A DNA stretch of 64,000 nt from Pseudoduganella rivuli (GCF_009674485.1 NZ_WKJJ01000021.1:62001-126000); one strand, 5' to 3'. Shown: positions 24,399-33,645, counted from the stretch's first letter. Numbers and translations are program-made. The notes: a model not told the origin generated them from the letters alone.

Positions 24399-24782
24399 TC
24401 AATGACGGCGGCCGCGATAGCGGTGGCCCCAGTTACCGAACACGAAGTCCAGCCCGATCGTCACCGGCGGATAGTAATACGCGGGCGCCGGTGCATAGAC
24501 AGGCGCTGGCGCATACACGGGATAGGCTTCCGTCGTATATTCCACGCGCGCCGGCGCTGGCGCCGGCCTGAACTCTTCCGTCGTATATTCCACCGGCCGG
24601 CTGTCGCCTTGCATCGTGCGGCTGCCCGGCGCAACCGGCGTCACCGACACCGTATGCCATTCATAGGGATTGACTGGCTGGGCACGCGCATAGCCCTGGC
24701 GGGCGGGAACGGCGCAACCGGACAAGGTAACGGCTGCGGCAACGGCAGCCAGGACGCTGAGGGATTGGATCGGGGTTTTCAT
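24399..24782 (-). CDS. Small Pro/Tyr-rich lipoprotein
   Basis: The protein has 127 residues. The N-terminus is a lipoprotein signal with lipobox L-S-G-C (cysteine ~23), so it is membrane anchored. The mature part has an internal duplication of VEYTTE (two copies about 20 residues apart) and a VYAPAP repeat, followed by YYYPPVTIGLDFVFGNWGHR. The final segment resembles small outer-membrane or periplasmic proteins with a GLDFVFG strand. Function unknown. The start at ATG 24782 is set by the signal peptide. Confidence 0.75.
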   Translation of the reverse strand: MKTPIQSLSVLAAVAAAVTLSGCAVPARQGYARAQPVNPYEWHTVSVTPVAPGSRTMQGDSRPVEYTTEEFRPAPAPARVEYTTEAYPVYAPAPVYAPAPAYYYPPVTIGLDFVFGNWGHRYRGRRH

Positions 24783-24873
24783 GTCAGGACTCCGGTTTGG
24801 ATCTATCACTATAGAAAATTCCAGGGCGGATTGCTGCATTTCTTACGGGCTGTTACACCCGGTAAATCAGGCG

Positions 24874-24900
24874 AAAAAAAACCGGCCACGAGGGCCGGTT
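24874..24900 (-). terminator. Intrinsic terminator of the TonB-like tandem genes
   Basis: On the minus strand AACCGGCC, a short loop and GGCCGGTT are followed by eight U. It lies about 35 bp past the stop of the gene ending at 24937. Confidence 0.85.
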
Positions 24901-24936
24901 CGGTTGCAGCGGCGCAGGCACGCCGGTCGCAATAAA

Positions 24937-25278
24937 TCAATCCAGTTTCCACGCGTAGTCGACCTTGGTCCAGGTCGTGTCCGGCTTGCCGTCCTTGGTG
25001 CCCGGCTTGAACTTGCACGCGCTGATGGCCTTGATGGCGGCCTTGTCCAGGTTCTTGAAACCACTGGACTTGTCGACTTTGGACTCCAGCACATCGCCCG
25101 TGGCGGACACCTGGAACGACATGGTGACGGTGCCCTGCTCTTCGTTCATCAGCGAGGCTTTCGGATATTCGGCCTTGCAATTCTTGGCATCAAAGCTCGC
25201 AGGAACTTCTGCAGCAAACGCCGCGCTCGTCGCGAGCATTGTAGCGATAACACTTAACCAACGCTTATTCATGAACAT
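24937..25278 (-). CDS. Secreted TonB C-terminal-domain-like protein (copy 1)
   Basis: The protein has 113 residues. A signal peptide (LSVIATMLATSAAFA) precedes a compact domain with NCKAEYPKAS, GTVTMSFQVSATGDVLESKV and AAIKAISACKFKPGT, the layout of the TonB C-terminal beta fold. Two cysteines probably form a disulfide. It lacks the usual membrane anchor and Pro-rich linker of TonB, so it is a free periplasmic domain. It is a tandem paralogue of the next gene, 44 bp away. ATG 25278 is favoured by GGGGA upstream. Confidence 0.8.
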   Translation of the reverse strand: MFMNKRWLSVIATMLATSAAFAAEVPASFDAKNCKAEYPKASLMNEEQGTVTMSFQVSATGDVLESKVDKSSGFKNLDKAAIKAISACKFKPGTKDGKPDTTWTKVDYAWKLD

Positions 25279-25322
25279 CTGATTTCCCCGTGTGTGATCT
25301 GCTGGATGATGAGTACGCTGGA

Positions 25323-25655
25323 TTACAGTTTCCAGACGTAGTCGACCTTGGTCCAGGTTTGCGCCACTGCACCATCCTTGGTGCCCGGCTTGAATTTGCA
25401 AGCACTGATCGCTTTTACTGCTGCCTTGTCCAGGTTCTTGAAGCCACTCGATTTGTCGACTTTCGAATCCAGCACTTCGCCGGATGGAGACACCAGGAAC
25501 GACATCGATACTGCGCCCTGCTCTTCATTCAACAGCGAGGCTTTGGGGTAGTCAGCCTTGCAGTTCTTTGCATCGAAAACGGCGGGTACTTCTGCTGCAA
25601 AAACGGACGTGCTCAAAACGGCTGCTGCGATGAAACTGATCGAATACTTGGTCAT
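25323..25655 (-). CDS. Secreted TonB C-terminal-domain-like protein (copy 2)
   Basis: The protein has 110 residues and is closely similar to copy 1 along its length (SSGFKNLDKAA, AISACKFKPGTKDG, TWTKVDY). The signal peptide is ISFIAAAVLSTSVFA. The start at ATG 25655 fits the signal peptide; a TTG three codons upstream is also in frame. Both copies probably share one transcript ending at 24874. A role in modulating TonB or binding a TonB-dependent partner is inference. Confidence 0.8.
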   Translation of the reverse strand: MTKYSISFIAAAVLSTSVFAAEVPAVFDAKNCKADYPKASLLNEEQGAVSMSFLVSPSGEVLDSKVDKSSGFKNLDKAAVKAISACKFKPGTKDGAVAQTWTKVDYVWKL

Positions 25656-25719
25656 GTTCAACAATTCTCTCTTGGTTTGAATGGATGGCCGCGCCTCTAG
25701 CAGCCATCCGTGCTGCTAT

Positions 25720-27450
25720 TTAAAACTCTTCCCATTCATCGGCAGCCGTCGTGGCTGCTGCGACTTTTTTTGCAGCCGGCTTGGCGGCTGGTGCGGCAAC
25801 TTTCTTCACCGGCGGACGCGCCACCGGTGGTTTGGCCTTGGCCACTACTGCGGTCGAGGCCGGCAATGCCAGCTTGCGCTCTTCGCCTTCCGCCAGCTTG
25901 AAGATGCTGACCACGCGCGCCAGTTCCGACGCCTGGTCTTGCAAGCTTTGCGCAGCGGCTGCCGCTTCTTCCACCAGCGCGGCATTTTGCTGGGTCATGC
26001 TGTCCATCTCGATGATCGACTGGTTCACCTGCTCGATACCGGCGCTCTGCTCCTGGCTTGCGCTGGCGATCTCGCCCATGATGTCGGTCACGCGGCGCAC
26101 GGAATCAACCACTTCATCCATCGTCACGCCGGCCTGGCCCACCAGTTTCGAACCGCGCTCCACCTTCTCAACCGAGTCGCCGATCAGCGTCTTGATTTCC
26201 TTGGCTGCGGCGGCGGAACGCTGTGCCAGCGAACGCACTTCCGATGCCACCACCGCGAAGCCACGGCCCTGTTCGCCTGCACGGGCTGCTTCCACCGCGG
26301 CATTCAGCGCCAGGATATTGGTCTGGAATGCGATACCGTCGATAACGCCGATGATATCCACAATCTTGTTGGCCGACTCGTTAATCGAGCTCATGGTGTC
26401 TACAACTTGCGACACTACGTCGCCGCCCTTGCGCGCCACATCCGATGCATTGGCTGCCAGCTGGTTGGCCTGGCGGGCGTTGTCGGCATTCTGTTTCACG
26501 GTCGACGTCAGTTCTTCCATGGCCGACGCGGTCTTCTCCAGCGCCGATGCCTGCATTTCAGTACGGGACGACAGGTCGATATTGCCGGCGGCGATTTCAC
26601 GCGACGCGGTGCCGATGGTTTCCGTGCCGGTGCGCACCTGGCCGACGATGCCCACCAGGCTGTTACGCATGTCTTTCATTTCCACCAGCAGGCTGTCCTT
26701 GTCGGTGCTGTTGGTTTCGATCGATACCGACAGGTCGCCGTCGGCGATGCGGCCGGCGATGGCGGCCGTGTAATCCGGTTCGCCGCCCAGCTGTTTCAGC
26801 AGGCCGCGGGTGATGATCAGTGCCGCGGCCACGCCCAGCAGGGTGGCCAGGCCGCCCAGGATGATCATGAAGGTGCGCGCGCCGGCGAAGCCTTCAGCCG
26901 CATCCTTCTTCACTTGTTCGTTGAGCTTGTCTTCGAGCGCAGCCAGCTGGTCCAGCGCCTCGATCCATTTTTTCTGGACTGGACGGATTTCCTTGATCAT
27001 GACCTTGGTGGCGGCTTCAGCCTTGTCGCTCATCCACAGGTCGGAAGCCTTGGCGATGGCCGGCATCGCGGTGCCTTCCAGTTCGACGATTTGCGCCAGC
27101 AGGGCCTTCTCTTCCTTGGTGCCTTCCTTGCCAAACAGTTCTTGCAGCTTCTTCTGGGAAGCAGCGTACTTTTCCGCTTCTTCCTTAATTTTCTTCATTT
27201 CCGGTTCCATGTCACCGGAGTCGCTCATCAGGGTCAATACGCGCAGGCGGTCGCCGCGGCTGACGACATTGTTGCGCATGTCGATCACCTGGCGTGTCAC
27301 TACATTGTTAAAGCTGACGACGTGGTCCAGACGGTCCTGAATCTGTGCCATGCGAATAATCCCGACCAGCGTCACCGCGATCAGGAATACCAGCACCAAC
27401 GCGAACCCGAGGCCCAGGCGCGTTCCCACTTTCATTTTTGCAAAATTCAT
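25720..27450 (-). CDS. Methyl-accepting chemotaxis protein
   Basis: The protein has 576 residues. Membrane segments lie near 11-33 and 192-214, enclosing a four-helix-bundle periplasmic sensor (4HB_MCP type). A HAMP domain follows (LLKQLGGEPDYTAAIAGRIA). The signalling tip is complete (IDGIAFQTNILALNAAVEAA, then RAGEQGRGFAVVASEVRSLA), the most conserved MCP hairpin. The tail is a Lys/Ala/Pro-rich linker ending in DEWEEF, an x-W-x-x-F type pentapeptide that tethers CheR and CheB. The ligand is unknown. It is not in a che operon here. Confidence 0.93.
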   Translation of the reverse strand: MNFAKMKVGTRLGLGFALVLVFLIAVTLVGIIRMAQIQDRLDHVVSFNNVVTRQVIDMRNNVVSRGDRLRVLTLMSDSGDMEPEMKKIKEEAEKYAASQKKLQELFGKEGTKEEKALLAQIVELEGTAMPAIAKASDLWMSDKAEAATKVMIKEIRPVQKKWIEALDQLAALEDKLNEQVKKDAAEGFAGARTFMIILGGLATLLGVAAALIITRGLLKQLGGEPDYTAAIAGRIADGDLSVSIETNSTDKDSLLVEMKDMRNSLVGIVGQVRTGTETIGTASREIAAGNIDLSSRTEMQASALEKTASAMEELTSTVKQNADNARQANQLAANASDVARKGGDVVSQVVDTMSSINESANKIVDIIGVIDGIAFQTNILALNAAVEAARAGEQGRGFAVVASEVRSLAQRSAAAAKEIKTLIGDSVEKVERGSKLVGQAGVTMDEVVDSVRRVTDIMGEIASASQEQSAGIEQVNQSIIEMDSMTQQNAALVEEAAAAAQSLQDQASELARVVSIFKLAEGEERKLALPASTAVVAKAKPPVARPPVKKVAAPAAKPAAKKVAAATTAADEWEEF

Positions 27451-27630
27451 TTCGGCTTCTTTGTAAGTGACACGATTGATTAGAAATACCCAGGAATGCA
27501 GCTATCTTGCATGATTGTCATCCACCAAGTCCCGTTGCTGTCGCGCAAGATACGACAGTAACAAACAATGACTGCGAATGCAAAACTTGCGCTTCTTGGT
27601 TGTGACAATGTGTGGTTTTTCAGCGCACTA

Positions 27631-27652
27631 GATACACAGCGGATACACAGCG
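27631..27652. repeat. Tandem 11-bp repeat upstream of the MCP gene
   Basis: GATACACAGCG occurs twice head to tail (27631-27641 and 27642-27652), 180-200 bp upstream of the MCP start. The surrounding 27451-27876 is an AT-rich gap with no gene, holding the MCP promoter region and the dusA terminator. Confidence 0.5.
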
Positions 27653-27826
27653 GAGAGTGTGACTATGTGTGTATATTTGAAATTATAGTGGCAAAATTTT
27701 CCTTGGGGCAAGCAAAAACTGCCTCAAAAATATGCAACCCAACTTTCTGCGGAGAAAGCAAGATAACGCAAACATTGCATGGGAATTTAGCGATTTACCG
27801 GCAAAAAATGCGGTAAGTTACAGAAG

Positions 27827-27855
27827 AAATATCGGCGCCTGTTGCGCCGATATTT
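27827..27855 (-). terminator. Hairpin after dusA (possibly bidirectional)
   Basis: AAATATCGGCGC and GCGCCGATATTT form a 12-bp stem about 20 bp downstream of the dusA stop. The U-tract is short, so strength is uncertain. Confidence 0.6.
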
Positions 27856-27876
27856 AATTCAGTCCTTGTGACAATC

Positions 27877-28908
27877 TCACGCGAATCCCGGCAACCGCGC
27901 GGCGGCTTCCAGTAACAAATTGGCGTCGCCGGTGGCGAGCTTTTTCGAGTCCGACAGCGTCTGGCGGAACTGCTTTGCACCCGGCAAGCCTTGCATCAGG
28001 CCCAGCATGTGGCGCGTGATGGTGTTCATCTTGAGACCGCGCTCCCCTTCTTTCGCCAGTTGCGCCTGAATATACGGCACCATGGCGGCCAGCACGTCGG
28101 CGCGGGTCTTCACGGGCGCATCGGAACCGTAATAACGCTGGTCGAAGCGGGCCATCATATATGGATTGTGATATGCCTCGCGGCCCAGCATCACGCCATC
28201 GACATATTGCAAATGCTCGTCGATTTCCGCTTCGGTTTTAATTCCGCCGTTAATCAGGATTTCGAAGTCGGGAAAGTCCTGTTTCAGTTTGTATGCGAAG
28301 TCATATTTCAGGGGCGGAATCTCCCGGTTTTCCTTCGGCGACAAGCCTTTCAAGATCGCATTCCTGGCATGCACGATAAACGTGCGGCAGCCGGCTTCCG
28401 CCACCGTGCCGACGAAGTCACGCACGAAATCATAACTTTCCGTCTTGTCGATGCCGATGCGGTGCTTGACGGTCACGTCGATGGTGACCGCGTCGCGCAT
28501 GGCTTTCACGCAATCGGCCACCAGTTGCGGTTCCGCCATCAGGCAGGCGCCAAACGCGCCTTTCTGCACCCGCTCGGACGGGCAGCCGCAATTGAGGTTG
28601 ATTTCATCGTAGCCCCACTGCTGGCCCAACTTGGCGCTGGTGGCGAGATCGGCCGGGTCGCTGCCGCCCAGTTGCAGGGCGACGGGATGTTCTTCCTCAT
28701 TGAAGCGCAGGTGGCGCTCGACGTCGCCATAGACCAGCGCACCGGTGGTGACCATTTCCGTGTACAGCCACGTGTGCTTGGTGATTTCGCGGTGGAACAC
28801 GCGGCAGTGCCTGTCAGTCCAGTCCATCATGGGCGCCACGGACAGGCGGCGGCCGTTCACTTGTTTGGCGGCGGGAACGGCGGCGGCGAGGTCGGACAGG
28901 ATGGTCAT
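27877..28908 (-). CDS. dusA: tRNA-dihydrouridine(20/20a) synthase
   Basis: The protein has 343 residues. FMN-dependent Dus enzymes reduce uridines in the tRNA D-loop. Motifs are SVAPMMDWTDRHCR at the start of the barrel, LNCGCPSERVQKGAFGACLM with the catalytic cysteine, and ILINGGIKTEAEI with PYMMARFDQRYYG later, which distinguish DusA from DusB and DusC. ATG 28908 is preferred; the longer upstream frame runs through a palindromic repeat. It stands alone. Confidence 0.93.
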   Translation of the reverse strand: MTILSDLAAAVPAAKQVNGRRLSVAPMMDWTDRHCRVFHREITKHTWLYTEMVTTGALVYGDVERHLRFNEEEHPVALQLGGSDPADLATSAKLGQQWGYDEINLNCGCPSERVQKGAFGACLMAEPQLVADCVKAMRDAVTIDVTVKHRIGIDKTESYDFVRDFVGTVAEAGCRTFIVHARNAILKGLSPKENREIPPLKYDFAYKLKQDFPDFEILINGGIKTEAEIDEHLQYVDGVMLGREAYHNPYMMARFDQRYYGSDAPVKTRADVLAAMVPYIQAQLAKEGERGLKMNTITRHMLGLMQGLPGAKQFRQTLSDSKKLATGDANLLLEAAARLPGFA

Positions 28909-28991
28909 GTTGGCAAGCGTTGAGGGGCGAAAATCGGGCTGCGTATTATACAGGCAGATGTTCGATCGGATATGCCGTGGGCGGCAACCCC

Positions 28992-29076
28992 GTAGGGCGG
29001 TTTCCGCGTTAGCGGAAGCCGCCATGCATGCGGCGCCGGTCCGCATGCAATGGCGGGTTTGTAAAACCCGCCCTAC
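28992..29076. repeat. Dispersed palindromic repeat, copy A (85 bp)
   Basis: The element starts GTAGGGCGG and ends CCGCCCTAC, perfect 9-bp inverted ends. Inside are two hairpins: GGCGGTTTCCGC/GCGGAAGCCGCC and GGCGGGTTT/AAACCCGCC. Copy B (31554-31662) has the same ends. It lies just past the stop of the DUF3141 gene. This is the layout of REP/BIME-type or MITE-like elements. Confidence 0.8.
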
Positions 29077-29081
29077 CGGTT

Positions 29082-31439
29082 TTACTTCGGTGATTTGCCA
29101 CGGCCTTTGCCTCCCGGCTTGCCCGATGCCCGCGATGCCGCTTGTGGCGGCACGAACGGCGCCGGGTCCGGATCGAGACCGGCAGCCGACGTGGGAATCG
29201 GGCCCAGCGGGTCGGCTTTCAGTTCCAGCGTCACGTGCGGCAACGCCGCGTCGGGCGCCGTGGGCGGCGCGATGGCGATCGCCGTGGCCGGGCTGTTCAG
29301 CAGTTCGCCCACGTAGGCCAGGCGGCGCGCCGCTTCGCCTTTGAGTTCGCCGGCGGCCGTCATGATGGAGCGGATGCTGTTCCAGACGCGCTGGCGCTCT
29401 TCCGCCTCCGCCGGCATCAGCTTCGGCATTTCCACCATGGCGCGGACTTCATCCAGCTGCAAAATCATGTTCTGCTCGTGGACGATTTCCTTGAAGCGGG
29501 CCAGCGACACGCGGCGGCTGGCGGGGATGCGCTGGCGCACCTCGCGCAGCGCTGCAAACGCGCGCTCGTCGGCGGCGCGCATTTCCGGACTGCGCGCCAC
29601 GTACAGCAGCGAGCGGATCACGCCGTGCGGCTCGCCGCCGGCCGACATCTGCCCTGCCAGTTCCGTGCGGCGCGCGGCCAGCACGGATTCACGCGCGATA
29701 TCGCGGCCGATGCGGCGCCGCACACTCCCCGAGTCCGCGCGCAAACCCACCAGCGTTTGCAGCAGCGGCTGGCCGTACACGTTCATGAAGAAGTTTTCCA
29801 CCCACTGGTCGCGCACGTGCTGGTACTGGTCCAGCATCGCGACGATGCCGTTCGAGACCTGCTCCTGCATTTTCACGAAAGGATTGTCGTCGGACACTGG
29901 CTGGCGTTCGGCGCGCACTTTTTCCGCCAGCGCGGGAATGCCGTTCATCAGCGGATTTTTATCGGAGAAGGTTTCATAGCGCAGCCGGTACGGATGCATG
30001 AAACGCAGCCATTCGGCCACCGGTTCGCTGGCCATGGCTTTCACGTACGGGCTGGCATAGGTGCGGTACAGGCCCTGCGTGACTTCCGACAGCCGCGCCA
30101 CGGTGGCGAAACGGCGTTCGTCTTCATCGTCATTGCCGCCCATTGCCGCCAGCGAACGCACGTCACGCCGTTCGAAGCGCATGACGTAGCGGCCATCGGC
30201 CAGGTCCGGGTTGGCCATGTCGTCGCTCTTTTCCACGAACACGGCTTCATACAGGCCGGGCGGCAGCACGTCGATCAAATCCATCGAACGGGTGAATTCC
30301 TCGTGTTCCTTGTTGGCCACGGAAGCCGACACGAAGATGCCCAGGTGGCCGATCGACTGGTGCGTCGAATAAATCACGGTTTGTCCCGCCGCCACCAGCG
30401 CGGCGTCGTCTTCGTACAAGTCCAGCAGCCAGCCCAGCGCCTGTTGCGGCGGCGTGATGTCGTCACCCCACGAGCAAAACACGATGATGGGCGCGCTGAT
30501 GTTGCGCAAGTCGATGCGGCGGCCTTCGCTGTCGTGGATGGTGCCATTCGACAGCCGGTTGCCGACGAACAGGTTGTCGGCAATGAATTGCATTTCGTGG
30601 GCGTTGAGCAGCACCGGGTTGCCCCACCAGCGCTCGAACTCCAGGAACCGTTCCGCTTCCGTGTCGACGTTGGCGTACACGTTGTAGGCTTTTTTCCAGT
30701 ACGTGTTGGCCGGGTTCATGCTCTCGAAATTGGACACCAGGTGGGCGCCGTCGAAGTGGCCATTACCCAGGTCGCCCGCCAGCGACGTCAGCCAGGTGCC
30801 GCCGTACAGGCCACCGAGGTAGCGCAGCGGATTCTTGCCGCGCACACCGGCCCAGTACGACAGCGGCGCGCCGGCCAGCAACAGCGGCCCCGTGATGCCG
30901 GGGCGCAGTGCCGCCGTCATCATGATTTGCCAGCCGGCCTGGCAATTGGCGATCAGCGCCGGCTTGCCTTCCGCCTGCGGATGCAGGGTCGCCACGTGTT
31001 CGATAAAGCGCGCTTCGGCGCGACACACGTCTTCGATGGTCTGGCCCGGTTCCGGGTCTGGCAGGAAGCCGACGAAATAACAGGGATTGCCGGCCTTCAG
31101 CACCACGCCGATTTCACTGTCCTGCTTCATGCCGGCAATGCCGGGGCCGTGGCCGGCGCGGGGGTCGAACACGATGAACGGGCGCTTGGTTTCATCGATG
31201 ACCACGCCGGGCGGCGGCACGATGCGCATCAGGCTGTAATTGCAGGGCCGCTCCAGGGTGCGGCCGTCGATCAGGGTATCGAATTCAAATGTGAGGACAT
31301 GCGGCGCGGTTTCGTGTTCACGCGCGTTGCGCTCATTGCCGCGCTGGTACAGCACATCCATCATCAAAATGGACCGCTGCCAGGCATCGGTCCAGTATTC
31401 CACGGCCTGTCCGAACAGGCCAAACGCCGGGTTGCTCAT
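29082..31439 (-). CDS. DUF3141 protein, polyhydroxyalkanoate-synthase-like alpha/beta hydrolase
   Basis: The protein has 785 residues. An alpha/beta-hydrolase core spans about 80-400: FIVFDPRAGHGPGIAG, FVGFLPDPEPGQTIEDV, and IANCQAGW with nucleophile-type C166 in a PhaC-like lipase box. Later come a WGDDITPPQQALGW acid region and THQSIGHLGIF with the probable catalytic His. The ~380-residue C-terminal extension is specific to DUF3141 and ends in a basic Gly/Lys tail. A PhaC-type Cys nucleophile suggests acyl-polymer chemistry, but activity is unproven. ATG 31439 has GGAG upstream. Confidence 0.85.
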   Translation of the reverse strand: MSNPAFGLFGQAVEYWTDAWQRSILMMDVLYQRGNERNAREHETAPHVLTFEFDTLIDGRTLERPCNYSLMRIVPPPGVVIDETKRPFIVFDPRAGHGPGIAGMKQDSEIGVVLKAGNPCYFVGFLPDPEPGQTIEDVCRAEARFIEHVATLHPQAEGKPALIANCQAGWQIMMTAALRPGITGPLLLAGAPLSYWAGVRGKNPLRYLGGLYGGTWLTSLAGDLGNGHFDGAHLVSNFESMNPANTYWKKAYNVYANVDTEAERFLEFERWWGNPVLLNAHEMQFIADNLFVGNRLSNGTIHDSEGRRIDLRNISAPIIVFCSWGDDITPPQQALGWLLDLYEDDAALVAAGQTVIYSTHQSIGHLGIFVSASVANKEHEEFTRSMDLIDVLPPGLYEAVFVEKSDDMANPDLADGRYVMRFERRDVRSLAAMGGNDDEDERRFATVARLSEVTQGLYRTYASPYVKAMASEPVAEWLRFMHPYRLRYETFSDKNPLMNGIPALAEKVRAERQPVSDDNPFVKMQEQVSNGIVAMLDQYQHVRDQWVENFFMNVYGQPLLQTLVGLRADSGSVRRRIGRDIARESVLAARRTELAGQMSAGGEPHGVIRSLLYVARSPEMRAADERAFAALREVRQRIPASRRVSLARFKEIVHEQNMILQLDEVRAMVEMPKLMPAEAEERQRVWNSIRSIMTAAGELKGEAARRLAYVGELLNSPATAIAIAPPTAPDAALPHVTLELKADPLGPIPTSAAGLDPDPAPFVPPQAASRASGKPGGKGRGKSPK

Positions 31440-31510
31440 TGCGAATCTCCGGTAGTGGGGGTGCCCGTTAAGTAGACCACAATTCGCCCGGCGATGGGAC
31501 TCCGGAATGG

Positions 31511-31546
31511 AAAAAAGCCCGTTGTCTCTTTCGAGGCAACGGGCTT
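31511..31546 (-). terminator. Terminator downstream of typA
   Basis: On the minus strand AAGCCCGTTG and CAACGGGCTT pair around a 14-base loop and are followed by six U. It ends the typA transcript after repeat copy B. Confidence 0.85.
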
Positions 31547-31553
31547 GGAATGC

Positions 31554-31662
31554 GTAGGGCGGTTTTCGCGCAGCGAAAGCCGCCATTGCATGCTTGCCGG
31601 TACGGTATGCGCCAGCGGCGACGCACGCATGGCGGCTTCCGCCTGGGCGGAAACCGCCCTAC
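31554..31662. repeat. Dispersed palindromic repeat, copy B (109 bp)
   Basis: It has the same GTAGGGCGG...CCGCCCTAC ends as copy A, with hairpins GGCGGTTTTCGC/GCGAAAGCCGCC and GGCGGCTTCCGCC/GGCGGAAACCGCC. It sits between the typA stop and its terminator, so it would be transcribed in the typA 3' UTR. Confidence 0.8.
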
Positions 31663-31681
31663 GGAGATACGATCCGGGCGA

Positions 31682-33520
31682 TTATGCGCCTTCGCGCTGG
31701 GCCTTCTTACGCTCGTGCTCTTTCAGGAAACGCTTGCGCAGACGGATCGATTTCGGGGTGATTTCCACCAGTTCGTCGTCGTCGATGAATTCCACGGCGT
31801 ATTCCAGCGACATCTGGATTGGCGGCACCAGGCGCACCGCTTCGTCGGTACCCGACGAACGCACGTTGGTCAGCTGTTTGCCCTTGATCGGGTTGACCAC
31901 CAGGTCGTTGTCGCGCGAGTGGATACCGATGATCATGCCTTCGTAGACCGGGTCGTTGTGGACCACGAACATACGGCCGCGATCCTGCAGTTTCCAGATC
32001 GCGTAGGCAACGGCGGCGCCGTCGTCCTGCGAAATCAGCACGCCGTTGCGACGGCCGCCCAGTTCGCCGCCCTTGCTGTTGTCGACTGGTGCGTAGGCAT
32101 CGAACACGTGGCTCATCAGGCCGGTGCCGCGGGTCAGGGTCATGAATTCACCCTGGAAGCCGATCAGGCCACGCGCAGGAATACGGTATTCCAGACGCAC
32201 ACGGCCTTTGCCGTCCGATTCCATGTTTTGCAGGTCGCCACGGCGGCGGCCCAGTTCTTCCATGACGCCGCCCTGGTTGACTTCTTCCACGTCAACGCTC
32301 AGTTGCTCGTACGGCTCGTGGCGCACGCCGTCGACCATCTTGAACACCACGCGCGGACGCGATACGGCCAGCTCGAAGCCTTCGCGGCGCATGTTTTCAA
32401 TCAGGATGGTCAGGTGCAGTTCGCCGCGGCCCGACACTTCGAACACGGTGTCGTCGTCGGTCGGTGCAACGCGCAGCGCCACGTTGGCTTTCAGTTCCTT
32501 GTCCAGGCGGTCACGCAGCTGGCGCGAGGTCACGAACTTGCCTTCGCGGCCGGCCAGTGGCGAGTTGTTGACCATGAAGTTCATGGTCAGGGTCGGCTCG
32601 TCGACGGTCAGCATCGGCAGCGCTTCCGGGGCTTCCGGTGCGCACACGGTCGAACCGATGCCGATATCTTCGATACCGTTGATCAGGATAATGTCGCCGG
32701 CAACGGCTTCGTCCACCAGCACGCGCTCCAGGCCCTTGAAGTTCAGCACCTGGTTGATGCGGCCTTTTTGCGGGGTCGAATCAGGACCGTTCATGAACAC
32801 CACGTCCTGGCCTGCCTTCACGCGGCCACGCGACACGCGGCCGATACCGATCTTGCCGACGTACGACGAGTAGTCCAGCGACGTGATTTGCATCTGCAGC
32901 GGACCATCCGGATTGTCGTCACGGACTGGAACGTGTTGCAGGATGGCGTCGAACAGTGGCTTCATGTCGCCGCCGCGCACGGATTCGTCCAGGCCGGCGT
33001 AGCCGTTCAGGCCCGATGCGTACACGATCGGGAAGTCCAGCTGTTCATCATTGGCGCCCAGCTTGTCGAACAGTTCGAAGGTCTGGTTGATCGCCCAGTC
33101 GGCGCGCGCGCCCGGACGGTCGATCTTGTTCACCACCACGATCGGCTTCAGGCCCAGGGCCAGCGCTTTACGGGTAACGAAACGGGTCTGTGGCATCGGG
33201 CCTTCCTGCGCATCGATCAGCAGCAGCACCGAGTCAACCATCGACAGCACGCGCTCCACTTCGCCGCCGAAGTCGGCGTGGCCCGGGGTGTCGACGATGT
33301 TGATGTGGGTGCCTTCGTATTCCACTGCGCAGTTCTTCGACAGAATCGTAATACCGCGCTCTTTCTCGAGGTCGTTCGAGTCCATCACGCGGGTGTCGAC
33401 TTGCTGGTTTTCACGGAAGGTGCCGGACTGACGCAGCAGCTGGTCGACCAGGGTGGTCTTGCCGTGGTCAACGTGGGCGATGATGGCGATATTGCGGATA
33501 GCGCGTTTAGTATTAGACAT
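31682..33520 (-). CDS. typA: Translational GTPase TypA/BipA
   Basis: The protein has 612 residues, the normal BipA length. It is an EF-G-like ribosome GTPase involved in assembly and stress. G1 is AHVDHGKTT (residues ~15-23), G2 ERGITILS, G3 DTPGHADF and G4 NKIDRPGAR. Domains II, III and the BipA-specific C-terminus (GRGELHLTILIENMRREGFE, and the final EITPKSIRLRKRFL) are all present. ATG 33520 begins the conserved MSNTKRAIRNIAIIAHVDH. A hairpin at 33646-33664 lies between truB and typA. Confidence 0.96.
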   Translation of the reverse strand: MSNTKRAIRNIAIIAHVDHGKTTLVDQLLRQSGTFRENQQVDTRVMDSNDLEKERGITILSKNCAVEYEGTHINIVDTPGHADFGGEVERVLSMVDSVLLLIDAQEGPMPQTRFVTRKALALGLKPIVVVNKIDRPGARADWAINQTFELFDKLGANDEQLDFPIVYASGLNGYAGLDESVRGGDMKPLFDAILQHVPVRDDNPDGPLQMQITSLDYSSYVGKIGIGRVSRGRVKAGQDVVFMNGPDSTPQKGRINQVLNFKGLERVLVDEAVAGDIILINGIEDIGIGSTVCAPEAPEALPMLTVDEPTLTMNFMVNNSPLAGREGKFVTSRQLRDRLDKELKANVALRVAPTDDDTVFEVSGRGELHLTILIENMRREGFELAVSRPRVVFKMVDGVRHEPYEQLSVDVEEVNQGGVMEELGRRRGDLQNMESDGKGRVRLEYRIPARGLIGFQGEFMTLTRGTGLMSHVFDAYAPVDNSKGGELGGRRNGVLISQDDGAAVAYAIWKLQDRGRMFVVHNDPVYEGMIIGIHSRDNDLVVNPIKGKQLTNVRSSGTDEAVRLVPPIQMSLEYAVEFIDDDELVEITPKSIRLRKRFLKEHERKKAQREGA

Positions 33521-33645
33521 AGTCGTTGTAAGTACAGAGAAACTGCGGTGCGCACAGGATGTGCGAGACTGGAACCCACTAGTATAGCACACAGTGGGCG
33601 ACATTCTGAACGGATAGGGGCAGATTGACGGCAAAACCGTCTGAA

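Noticed and set aside
25681..27483. Long open frame antisense to the MCP gene
   Set aside because: It mirrors the codon bias of the real gene; the translated product is His/Arg/Gln-rich with no domain, and the minus-strand frame has full MCP signatures.
27631..27652. CRISPR-like repeat
   Set aside because: There are only two 11-bp copies with no spacer, so it is a simple tandem repeat.
29142..31475. 777-codon frame antisense to the DUF3141 gene
   Set aside because: The product is His/Arg-rich low-complexity sequence; the minus strand has the recognisable hydrolase motifs.
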